Below the pieces are notes generated by a model. It had not been told where the DNA came from. It saw only the letters and a program-made list of their open reading frames with translations, and did not search any database. DNA of 64,000 nt from Pseudomonas sp. ERMR1:02. Lineage in GTDB: Bacteria; Pseudomonadota; Gammaproteobacteria; Pseudomonadales; Pseudomonadaceae. Where the stretch lies: NCBI RefSeq assembly GCF_002277815.1, contig NZ_NKJI01000002.1, forward strand, positions 124,001 to 188,000. The letters run 5' to 3'. This document shows positions 37,055-46,900 of the stretch, piece after piece. Positions within the stretch are counted from its first letter, which is position 1. Every line of letters starts with the position of its first letter. Made by a program: the position numbers and the translations under genes.

Positions 37055-38557
37055 ATGTCCAGACATTCAGAGCCCTACCAGGAAACCAAAGTGGATCTCG
37101 CGCCGCCCGATATTATCGGAACGCTCCCGCCGATCGACGGTGGCGAAGAGAACTTGCTGCTCAAGGATGCATGGTTGCACCCGCTGCGGATCAAGTTCCC
37201 GATTTGGAGCGAGCCTGCCCCGCAATCTGGCTTTTTCGATATCGTCCAATTGTTTTTTGGCCGGGGTTCGGATCCGGTTCACGAACGGCAACTGGAAGGG
37301 CCCATCACAGATACGGAGCTCTGGCTTGAGGTTCCTGCCAAGGAGTTGAATGAAGGCGTTCACGTCTTGTATTACCGGCTTCTTCCCTGGAACGGTTCGA
37401 CACCCCGCGAATGCCGGCATGTGAACGTCACTATCGATAAAAGCCCGCCGATTCTTGCTGCTGACAGCAAACTGATTTTCCCTCCTGAAGTCCTCCCTCC
37501 CAACAAGCTCACTGCCCACTACCTCGAAGGGGACGATCTGCTGCGTGCAGGTATTCGCGCTTACAGCGGTCCAAAACCCGGAGATGCCATCACTTGGTAT
37601 TGGGACAGAAGCTCATCTGGAGCGACTGTCGGCGGCACCAAGGTGCTGACCGTGCAAGACTTTGACAAGCCATTGACTCTTGACATCACAGGCGACTGGA
37701 TTCGGGAGCAGGGTGATGGCGACCGTTACGCCTGGTACAGGGTAACGGACCGGGCGGGCAATACCAGCGGCCAGTCTGCCGTTCAAAAGCTTGACGTTGC
37801 AGCGCAACCCACCCGCGGGTTTTACCGCCTGCAAAAGTTATAGAGGCCACGGGATCTGGCTGGCCGGTCAGGGGAACGCTCAATCCGATTGATGCCACGG
37901 ACGGGGCTAACGTCATCTTGAATCCGGCATCGGTCATCTACCCCGATGAAGTACCCAAGGTGCAATGGGCGGCGGAAGGTGAGCTTGGGGCTTATCTTGC
38001 AGACCCGATCAGTGCCGGCGAGTGGAAGTATAAAATTCCAAAAAAATACATGGCACCGCATTTTGGCAAGGTCATTACCGTCATTTATCTGTTCAACGAC
38101 AAGCTTGGGGAACCTCACCATTCGGACCCTTTTACGCTGAATGTACTGGGGTATCCAAGGACAGATTACAGGCGCCCCAAAGCGCGGATGGTACTCCTTT
38201 GAGCATGGCTTCGGTGCCGCCAGCGGGTGCAAGCATGACCCTTAGCAAATGGCCATTCAGTGCGGAAAAACAGCGCGTCTCGATTTTTGTCGAGGGTATG
38301 GAGGCATCAAGCGGTAAGACCATCCAATACGTTGCGCTGGATAAGTATGAGGTAACGCTTGCCCAGGCTGAAGCGGAATCGCGGCCGGTGTGGCGCTGGT
38401 CGCCAAGGCGGGCTTCCTGGCCAGAATCACACTCGGCTCGCAGCTCACGGTCAAAGCCTATGTCAGTTTCGATAACGGCCTGACCTGGGATGGGGAGTCC
38501 GCGCCTAATCCGGCAGTAGCGCAATTTCCATGGCTCAGGGTGATGTTGGTTGCTTGA
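37055..38557 (+). CDS. Ig-like multi-domain protein of unknown function (P2), three 1-nt frameshifts
   Basis: The first frame (MSRHSEPYQETKVDLAPP) is coherent to about 37816 and would otherwise stop at 37843. One base added at the GGGTTTT run opens VIEATGSGWPVRGTLNP in the next frame. A second at 38166 leads to LQAPQSADGTPLSMASV, and a third at about 38383 to GVALVAKAGFLARIT and a stop at 38557. The restored protein has about 501 residues, without a signal peptide. Its first 150 residues align with P1 and its last 130 with P3 (VSFDNGLTW versus VSFDEGRTH). Function unknown. Confidence 0.72.
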
Positions 38558-38569
38558 TGTTGAATTGAC

Positions 38570-38591
38570 GCAAGCCCGCAATGGGGCTTGC
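38570..38591. terminator. hairpin between convergent genes
   Basis: GCAAGCCCGCAATGGGGCTTGC, between the end of P2 and the end of the fimbrial adhesin. There is no long T run, so it is a weak candidate. Confidence 0.45.
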
Positions 38592-38597
38592 ACAAGG

Positions 38598-39696
38598 TTA
38601 TTGATAGGTGACGGTGAAGCCCAGTGAACCTTTGGCAACGCCGCCTCGAATGCCACTGCTGTCGGCGGTCTGATAGAAGCGTGCGGTGAACGGTAATACG
38701 GTGGTGCCCGTTGGGTTGATGACCATCAACGGAACCTCCGTACCCAGCGCAACCGGTGTCAGTCCGTCGTCACGCAGTATTTGAATGCCCATGCCGACAG
38801 CGGAAGAACCATCTCCCAGGCTGAATATTCCGTCACTTCCATCACCTATGGGCAGCGAGCCTTTGACCCCATCAAGGCGAATATGCGCTGTGGCGTTGTT
38901 GCCCCCCCTGGGGTCCGACTCACAGTCGCTGAGCGTGATGGTGAAGGGCGCCGGTTTGGTGGCAAAACCCTTATGGGTAAAGTCCGATGCCGGCCAAGTC
39001 CCCAGTTGTACTGGATCTGCACTGACCGGATTGCCAAGCACGGTGCATTGCGACTGGATGACTGTGCCCGTGACTTCATAATCAAGCACCGTACTGAGGC
39101 CGGTTAAGCTGCCATTGAACAGTTTGCTGGCGAAACGGTGGGGCCCCGGTGGAATCGGCCCTGTTTTTACTATCGATACGTAGTTGTACAGGGACGCCAA
39201 TGGAATAGCGGTAAAAACCCTATGGTTGGCGGTTGCCGTGAATGGAACGACAGGGGGGCCATTTGGAGTAAATGAATTTTCGGGGCCACCTTCAAATGGA
39301 AAACCTAATCGGACCCGCGCACCAATACCGTTCACGCTGGTATTGAAGACTTTTCCGTTGATGTCTTCACCGTTAATGGGCGGTAAGGTGCCTGGAAAGA
39401 TTGGCGCAATGGGGTTGCTTGAAATGCCAGTTGCGCCTGGCCGTCGTTGAAGCAATTGATGGCCAGATTTTCGCCATTGCTCGTGAAGGAAAATTTGTCG
39501 AAGGTACCGATCAGACTGCCAGGCCGGGCATCCCTGGGAACATAGATAGTGCCTACATCGACCCGAAATTTCATGAGCCCGGCCGCACCCGCCCAGAAGC
39601 AGCCATTGGGTCGCCGGGTGCGGCGTTCGCCGATTGCGCCAAGGCGCCGACAGCCAGTGCTGCCAGCCCTGACAGATGTCGTACCGTCGCTTTCAT
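38598..39696 (-). CDS. fimbrial tip adhesin/minor subunit, two 1-nt frameshifts
   Basis: It starts at 39696 with a signal peptide (MKATVRHLSGLAALAVG...NAAPGDP). Adding one C at the CCC run complementary to 39608-39610 gives PNGCFWAGAAGLMKFRVDVG. Adding one T at 39422-39424 gives QLAFSSNPIAPIFPG and opens the rest of the protein. The restored length is about 365 residues. The C-terminal half is a pilin domain (cysteines in SQCTVLG and LSDCESD) ending GSLGFTVTYQ, a donor-strand-type terminus. It is the last gene of the fimbrial operon, the usual place for a two-domain adhesin. Confidence 0.8.
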
Positions 39697-39727
39697 GTTC
39701 TATTTCCTGAATACAAAAAGGAGTTCT

Positions 39728-42247
39728 TCAGACGCATGTCAATTCCTGCAAGCGGTAACCCTGTGTCGGGTCCAGGGTTTGTGGATCGAGGTGCAATTCA
39801 CAGCGCTGACTGTCGTCCTCGCCCCAGCGAACATCAATCTTTTGCGGTTCAGTGGTGGTTGCCAGCATGAATTGCCCGGCTTGCCCGACGACGCCGATCG
39901 CTTCGCCCTGTGCGTCTATGACCTGCGCTCCAAAAGGCAGTGGTAGACCGTTAGCGGTAAGTCCGGTAATGACCAGTCGACTCACCTTGCGTGCGGCGAA
40001 TGTGGCTTTAACCACGGCGCCCCGCGTGGGCACTACCTGAGTGGCACCATTGTCGATTTCGATTTCGGGCCCAAGTTGATCGGTCTCCAGCGCGAGCGGA
40101 TTGACCCGGTAGGGACGTAAATAAGGCACCAACGCATACCCTCGTTCGTTGGTACGAACGCCAGTGGCATTGCTGACACCGATATCTGCGATACCCGGCA
40201 CTTCGATCAGTCCGGCTGTTTCTCCCAGATGTGGACCCAACTCGATACCGTCGGCATGCAACAACACGGCACCGCTGGCATTGAGCGAAAGACTGCGGTA
40301 GTCGCGGCCTTGTGTCAGCCCGGCACCCAGGCTGCCATACGGTGCCTGATAACCGAGCGAAAGAGATGCCGATTGCTGTCGCTGGTCATCGTTGGCCAAC
40401 GCTGCGCGATAGTTGAGGCGGCTGTCATCGGCATTACCGGACAGGCTGGCGCGCTGACTGAAGGTGTCACCGTTTTTATGAAAATCGAAAGTCGCCGAGT
40501 TGGCGAAACCGAAATCGAGTGGTAATGAGATGCTCAAACCCAGTTGTCGATCGCTGTGGTTGGTATTGTCGCTGAGGGATTGGCTGGCAAACAGGTTATA
40601 GCTGACACCCCGGTGGTGAGTGTTGAAGTTGAACTGAAACTGGCGACGCTCATAGTCGGTGCGCCAGAAGTCTTCCTGGGAAAGCGTTAAGGCTACGGAA
40701 CTTTGCTTGCCTATATTTTGGTAAATCGATGCCTCAAGACGGCTGCGGCGACTGCCGTGGAACGTGGAATCACGGCTGCGCTGGCGCACCGCTTCATCGA
40801 AGTCACGATAGCCTTCAGTCGAGTAGCGATAACCGGCAAAACGTAAGTTGGTTCGGCTCTGGAAGGATTTTCCGTACTTGATTGCGTAACTCATGCCTTG
40901 AGTCGATTGAATGTTTGCCGACTCGATATCGGCGCTTGAATGGGTCACGTCAAATGCAAGCGCTCCGAACTCAGACAGGTCCCTGGCAACCCCAAAATTA
41001 CCAGCCTTGTAAAATTCGCTCGCCATCAGTCCCCCATACAAGGTGGAACCCCATACAGTTCCCATGGCCAGAGTGCCCTGCCATAGCAGGGGATCTTCAA
41101 GATCGTTAGGCGAGTTGTAGCGCCCGGCGCTTGCACTGTAGCGCCAGGTGCCCTCGCGCAACAGATTGCTCAGAGTGGCGTAAGGCTGGGTAAAGCGCCG
41201 GACCTGGCCATCGGCCTCAGTCAGAACGATTTCCAGTTCACCACTGCCGCTGGCGGTGCTCAGGTCGTCGATCTCATAGGGACCTGCACTGACATAGGTG
41301 GAGTAAATTGGATAGCCGTTCTGTAACACCTCAAGCTTTGCCCGGCTCAGCGCCACGCCACGAATGATCGGGGCATAGGCTTGCATAGCATCAGGCAACA
41401 TGGCCTCGTCCGATTTGACGACCATGCCCTTGAGCGGAAGGCTTTTGAATACATCACCGGGCGTGGACATTTCGCCCAGGGTCAGGTTGGCATTCATACC
41501 AGGAATATCGCGTTGGGCATAGGTATAGGCTCGGCTCCATTGGCGTTGCCCATACTCATCCTGGCGCAGGCTCTGATTGCTGCGCAGGCGCCAAGGGCCA
41601 AGATTCAGGCCACTATTCAAGTACAAATCCTGACTGCTGGAACTGCTTTGACCCCTGCTCGTACCTTGCTGTGCCGACGCCTGATAGTTAACAAATGCTG
41701 CGTTGATGCCATAGTCCCAGTCTTCGGGGTTCACCTGGCCGATCATGTCGCGACGCATGACGATCTGCGGAATGGAGATATCCAGTCGCAGGGCGCTGCC
41801 GTCGAATTCGGTTTCGGCACTCGGGATCAGGGTAGGTAGATTGATGCAGGTTGTTTGCAGCAATGCTGGATCGGCGAGGCTTTGCAGTCGTACACCGAAC
41901 TCCTCCAACAGCTCGGCCGACAGGCACGGCAACAGACGATCGCCTTGCGGACTGAGTTCAAAAACGATTTCTCGCTGACCCACATACCTCTGGTTGACTT
42001 GTATATCGACCCGGTAACGTCCTGGGCCGAGGTCAGGTCCGTTGGCCAGTGCGCTAAGGGCCAGGGCACCTGTATTGCCACCATGTTCGGGGCTTTGTCG
42101 CATGAAGCCAGCCTGAAACTCTGGGGCGGGCGTCGCTTGCGCGGGCTCGACTTCCAGAAGGGCCGCGCTGCTGCCGATAACGATCAAATGGAGGAAAGGC
42201 AGGCGACCAGCCGCTTGCCGCTGTCCGGATAACAAGGTCATAAACAT
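39728..42247 (-). CDS. fimbrial outer-membrane usher
   Basis: From the ATG at 42247 the protein has 839 residues. The 58-codon upstream extension lies over the chaperone gene and is rejected. It has a signal sequence and an N-terminal chaperone-binding domain (GRYRVDIQVNQRYVG). The 24-strand pore includes the plug region GPYEIDDLSTASGSGELEIVLTEADG, and C-terminal domains contain GAVVKATFAAR and two cysteines. It assembles pilin-chaperone complexes at the outer membrane. Intact, unlike the adhesin downstream. Confidence 0.93.
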   Translation of the reverse strand: MFMTLLSGQRQAAGRLPFLHLIVIGSSAALLEVEPAQATPAPEFQAGFMRQSPEHGGNTGALALSALANGPDLGPGRYRVDIQVNQRYVGQREIVFELSPQGDRLLPCLSAELLEEFGVRLQSLADPALLQTTCINLPTLIPSAETEFDGSALRLDISIPQIVMRRDMIGQVNPEDWDYGINAAFVNYQASAQQGTSRGQSSSSSQDLYLNSGLNLGPWRLRSNQSLRQDEYGQRQWSRAYTYAQRDIPGMNANLTLGEMSTPGDVFKSLPLKGMVVKSDEAMLPDAMQAYAPIIRGVALSRAKLEVLQNGYPIYSTYVSAGPYEIDDLSTASGSGELEIVLTEADGQVRRFTQPYATLSNLLREGTWRYSASAGRYNSPNDLEDPLLWQGTLAMGTVWGSTLYGGLMASEFYKAGNFGVARDLSEFGALAFDVTHSSADIESANIQSTQGMSYAIKYGKSFQSRTNLRFAGYRYSTEGYRDFDEAVRQRSRDSTFHGSRRSRLEASIYQNIGKQSSVALTLSQEDFWRTDYERRQFQFNFNTHHRGVSYNLFASQSLSDNTNHSDRQLGLSISLPLDFGFANSATFDFHKNGDTFSQRASLSGNADDSRLNYRAALANDDQRQQSASLSLGYQAPYGSLGAGLTQGRDYRSLSLNASGAVLLHADGIELGPHLGETAGLIEVPGIADIGVSNATGVRTNERGYALVPYLRPYRVNPLALETDQLGPEIEIDNGATQVVPTRGAVVKATFAARKVSRLVITGLTANGLPLPFGAQVIDAQGEAIGVVGQAGQFMLATTTEPQKIDVRWGEDDSQRCELHLDPQTLDPTQGYRLQELTCV

Positions 42248-42272
42248 TTTCCTGGAAACCGTAGGCGCAGCC

Positions 42273-43028
42273 TCAAGGGCTTGGCTGGACCGGCAAGCGA
42301 ATCGGCGCGCTGTAACCGCCGTGATCGTTGATCGCCGAGAATTCCACCTGCATGCCAGGGCCGGACTTGACGGCGCCGAGGGCATAGCGTTGGCTGGCAA
42401 ATGGCTCAACCATGGCGGCATTCGTCAGTTTGTGAGCCTGGCCGCTTGCGTTGACTTCAAGTCGTGAGAAGGACACATGGAACGGGGTAGGGTTGAACAC
42501 CTGTAATTGCGATTGCCCAGCGACGTGCCGGATCGACCATTGCAGGCTTTTCAGCTCAGCGATCGGATTGCCCTTTAGCTGGGTAGGGCGATAGAACAAT
42601 TTGATCCGGGTGCGCAGAGCAATATTCAGCACATTGCCCTCGCTGGCTTCGACTTGCGGGATTTCCTGCACATTGAAATAGAACACCGACTCTCGGTCCG
42701 TGGGCAGGCTGTTGGGCAGGCCGTTGATCTGCACTTGCTGCTGCTTGCCCGGGTTGAGTCGGAACAACGGCGGCGAGGGAATGAATGGCACTGCGGTCAC
42801 GCTATCGTCAGCCGCTGTGTTGACCCAGGTCTGGACGGCGAAGGTCTTATCGCTAGGGTTGGCGACAATCACCGAAACGCTGCGTTTGTCGCTGCCGAAT
42901 ACCACGCGGGTACTGCTGATGGTCAGAGCCGCCTGGCTGGCGGGTATGTAAGTCGTCAGCATGAGGAAGGTCATGCAGGCACAGAAAGCTGGCCGGCGAG
43001 CGGCAGCCTGTTTGAACAAGCCGAACAT
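42273..43028 (-). CDS. fimbrial periplasmic chaperone (PapD family)
   Basis: The start at 43028 (MFGLFKQAAARRP) gives 251 residues with a signal peptide ending near PASQAAL. The two Ig-like domains carry the family signatures: TRVVFGSDKRSVSVIVAN, PPLFRLNPGKQQQVQI, and VFNPTPFHVSFSRL in domain 2. It caps pilin subunits by donor-strand complementation and delivers them to the usher. It lies 25 bp upstream of the usher and 104 bp downstream of the major subunit. Confidence 0.93.
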   Translation of the reverse strand: MFGLFKQAAARRPAFCACMTFLMLTTYIPASQAALTISSTRVVFGSDKRSVSVIVANPSDKTFAVQTWVNTAADDSVTAVPFIPSPPLFRLNPGKQQQVQINGLPNSLPTDRESVFYFNVQEIPQVEASEGNVLNIALRTRIKLFYRPTQLKGNPIAELKSLQWSIRHVAGQSQLQVFNPTPFHVSFSRLEVNASGQAHKLTNAAMVEPFASQRYALGAVKSGPGMQVEFSAINDHGGYSAPIRLPVQPSP

Positions 43029-43132
43029 GGGGAATACCTTTCGCCCGAACACTGTCGATGCAGGTGGGCAAATTTTGAGGATGCCTCTGCGGCATGCTGT
43101 AACGACAGAACGCCGAGAGGTCTGGATGAATA

Positions 43133-43687
43133 TCAGTTCACGGCGACGCTGAACTGGATGTCTGCGGAAGCTACACCGGCGACAACTGTTGCCAGAATGG
43201 AGCGATAGGTGGCATCGAAGCGCAGGTCGGTCGGACGGTCGCCGTAAAGCGGGTATTCATCGCTCTCTTTGCCGGAAGAGAGCAGTTTGCCAGCGCCGTC
43301 CCGGAGTGCGATCGCCACGCCTTTCGCGCCAGCGGTACCAGGTGTGACCGAGAAATAATCGCCGCTCGGGTCGGTGTTGCCGTTAAAGGTTACTTTGGCG
43401 ACATTGGGGTTTGCCGGGTCCAGGACACAACCGGCGCCACCTTTGACGCGCAAGACAAACCCTTTGCCTCCGTATTCCTGGCCCACCGCGGTAAAGCGGC
43501 TGGCTTCGACGCTGGTCATCTTGACCAGATTGCCGACAGTGCCGTCGCCTGGGTTTACTACATCGATCGGGCAGGTGCTGCTGGTGATCATGCCTTCGAA
43601 GTTGATGATGCCCGGATTGGCGAAAGCCGAAGTACCCGCCAGGCCTGTAGCCAGGCCCAGAGATAGAACGAGTAGCGTTTTTTTCAT
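43133..43687 (-). CDS. type 1-like fimbrial major subunit
   Basis: The 184-residue protein has a signal peptide MKKTLLVLSLGLATGL with cleavage after SAFA. The mature part has the pilin start NFEGMITSSTCPID, a second cysteine in GAGCVLDP, and the C-terminal beta zipper DIQFSVAVN. It is the first gene of the operon subunit-chaperone-usher-adhesin. The promoter should lie within 43688-43902, where I see no invertible element. Confidence 0.92.
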   Translation of the reverse strand: MKKTLLVLSLGLATGLAGTSAFANPGIINFEGMITSSTCPIDVVNPGDGTVGNLVKMTSVEASRFTAVGQEYGGKGFVLRVKGGAGCVLDPANPNVAKVTFNGNTDPSGDYFSVTPGTAGAKGVAIALRDGAGKLLSSGKESDEYPLYGDRPTDLRFDATYRSILATVVAGVASADIQFSVAVN

Positions 43688-43902
43688 GTCAATAAGTCCT
43701 GTAGTGACAGTTCCCGGTCTCTGAGGCACGAGACAGTACCGGGCAGTGCTGGAAGTGAAAAGTTGAGTTGCGGTGTCTCGGCGGGGGCGATTTTATGGAG
43801 CAGGGTGGGGTGGGGATATGAGAGAACTCTCAGTTGTTGATTGCCTTGATGACAGACACGTTACCATGTCTGCCGTCAAGGTGATTCGAGATGTGTATCG
43901 AG

Positions 43903-46900
43903 TTACTTGGGGAACACTAGATTAGGAGCGAGCCTTCTTATATTTTTGGTCTTGAATGTACCCGGGACGCTCACCCCTCTCACTCGTGCAATTAAGTGTA
44001 AAAGTTCCTCAGGGTCAGGTTCGCCAGGTTTCGGTTTGATTTTAAAGTTTGGAACAGTGGGTGGAGTAGTCGTAACGGAACTATTGATAGTTTCGGCTGT
44101 AGTGAAGGCTTGATTAATCTGACGCTCGAAAAGTCTGTCAGTATGCAGTGAGCTTTGTTCCAGAGTCTGAGTGCTAGCGTCGAAAAAAGAAGGTCGTCGC
44201 GGATCAGTCCCAACATCCGCAACGGATGCTCGCCGAGATTGTTTACCAACCTCCGCAGCTGTGTTCGCCGATTGGGTACTATTGCTAGTCAGGGATGGAG
44301 CGCTGTTCCTTCGTGCAGAACTACCCATCACCGCTGAGGAACTGTTTCTTCGTGCACCACCGCCGCCCAATATTGTCGGGGCGCTGGATCTTCGCACAAT
44401 TATATTGGTAGTGAAGTTGTCACCTGCTTTGCTGATGTTATTGGTCACATTTTTTGCCCCTTTACCACCACCCATTGATCCGAACATGCCGATAAGTCCC
44501 GCAACCGTGCCGATTGTTGCATTGGTTTGTTTCTCAGAGTTGGTTGTTTCGCTACTGCTCACGCCTCCGCCAGCAGCCATCGTCATCGCCCCGGCAGTAA
44601 ATGCAATGGGATTCAAGGTTATAACTCCGAATATCAGATCAACTGCGCCCCATATCATCAAATCATGGCCAGGGTCACCAAAACTGATAAAGTGCCCTGT
44701 CGGGTCCTTAAAGTTAACCGGATCCCCTGCGCAGTACTTGTAGGGGTTGATTCCCCCAGCGCCAAATGGACTAAATGACATCAAGTCTGGGCTTTGAAAG
44801 CGCATCAGGTCCGGGTTGTAGGCTCGGTAACCGCGTCCCAACAAGTACCAGCCGGTTTGTTCGCGGATTTCACCGTTGAAGGCCAGCTCGCACAACATTG
44901 AGTCATCGCTGCTGCGTTCGCCATAAGCGTTGTAAATCGCGGTACGTAAATCGGTCTGTTGACGCTCGCCGATCACGCTGTGTTTGCTGTCAGTCATTAA
45001 TAGCAAGGTCTTCCCGGCATCGCCTGACTGCTGTTGCGCCAGAGGCTGGTCCTGGTTGTAAAGATACTGTCTATGCGTATTACCTTTCACTGTATTGCTC
45101 AGACGGTCATTCTGATAGAACCGTAAAGTTTCCGCTTCCCCCGCCCGCAAAACACCGAACAAATGATTGTGCCCATCGTATCGATAGGCTGTAACGGTTT
45201 TTGCAGTTCGATCGATGACCTTTGACAGGCGCGACTGGCTGTCATAACGCAGTCGATGCCCCTGTTCGTCGTTGATCATATTGCCGTTTTGGTCGTAGTT
45301 GAAGGTGATGTTTTGTGGAAAACAGGAAGGATGATCGTGATTGACACTTTGCAGTTGGCATGGATCAGCAGCGGCATAGGTAAAGCGGGCATTGTCCCGA
45401 GTCCCGTCTTCGAACCATGTACGACACAAGTTGACGTTGTCCATCACATCAAACGTAAAGAGTTGTTGCGTAATTCTATTGCCGTAGCGATCTACGGGTA
45501 ACTCATCTCCCGAACAGGTATAGAGTTCAAGGCGATTACGCGAGTCGTAGCTGAACTCTTCCTTGAGCAGGCTTTGGTTATTTGTCTGCCGATGACGTAT
45601 GTGTAAACGGTCATCGGTACGCCACGTCTGGTTAATGATGAGAGTCGCAGAGCCGCCCATGCTCAAAGTGCGCAAGATCTCCCGGCCTTTATCGTCGTAG
45701 CTCAATTCGGTGACCACAGTTGTATTTGCAGCAGTATCCTGGCAAGTAGTACGCAGCAATAAGCCGCACGCATCATATTCGAATTTGGCAAGCACATTGC
45801 CCTGAAGCATTTGTTCGAGCACCCCTGTGGTGCTTCCATAGGTATACTCGGAGTTGACATCGCCCACATCCGTACTCGCCAACTGCCGACCGTTCAATGA
45901 GTGCTTATAGTTAGTAGTCCAGGTGTTGCCATCAAACACCCGGCGATGTGTTTTCAAATTGGCCGCACTGTCGTACTCGAACTCCTGGCGGCCCTGCCCA
46001 TTGTCCGAGAAGTTTAGAAGGGCGGTCTGGAAGTCATAGTCGTAAACAGACGATTGATTGCTCTCGGGAGGAATAATCTGGATGGGCTGATCCAGCAGCC
46101 CTGGTGTGTAGCGATACTGGATTTCATCACGCGCAGGTGTAATGCGTTTGCTGACCTGCATGTGACTGCCATCGTACTGGTACTGTTCGAGGCGAGGGCC
46201 AACGGTGACTTGTGTGACCCGTTCAAGGCCGTCGTACTCCTGCGCTCCGGCGTGTACCGGAGGCTGCCCTGCATCAACCGGTGTGATCAATAGCTTGATT
46301 GGCAGATCGCCACTGCTCTGCGGCGCATAACTTCTTTCCATGACATCGTCATTGGGCAATGTCGTCTTGAGCATCCGACCAAAAGCGTCATATACATAGG
46401 CCGTCTTGCGCTTCAGCGCATCGAACTCATGGGCGGTGCGTCCCAGTCCGTCGTAGTGGAAGTTGTGTTCACTGTATGGCGTTGCCTGAGGATCGCTTGG
46501 GTCGTCACCCAGGTTGAAACGCTTGACGCTATCGGGCTTGTCGAACAGGTTGTTCTGGGTGACGGACTTGGCCAGGCCGTCGATCCAGGTGGTGACCGTC
46601 TGTTTGATCGGGTTGGTGACCTCGTGCTCCTCGACCCCGTCGGGGCGGATCAGGCTGCGCTGCTGGCCCCAGTCGTCATAGAAGTACCGGCTGACCAGCA
46701 CCAGGTCGTCGGCGGCTTTGGCGCTGCACCAGTCGAGTTCGGTTTCTTCTTTCAGTTGCCCCAATCCGTCATAACTGGCCCGGTAGGTATCCCGAAATTC
46801 ATCGGCCTTGGCGCCACTCTGGTGGTCCTTGTCTTGCCGCTGCTCGCGGATCGGCCGGTTAAGGCCGTCGAACAGGGTTCTGGTTGTGAGCCCCTTGACG

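Noticed and set aside
42248..42421. N-terminal extension of the usher frame
   Set aside because: It overlaps the chaperone coding sequence and lacks a signal peptide; the ATG at 42247 has one.
43688..43902. Invertible fim-type promoter switch
   Set aside because: No pair of short inverted repeats around the promoter region and no adjacent fimB/fimE-type recombinase.
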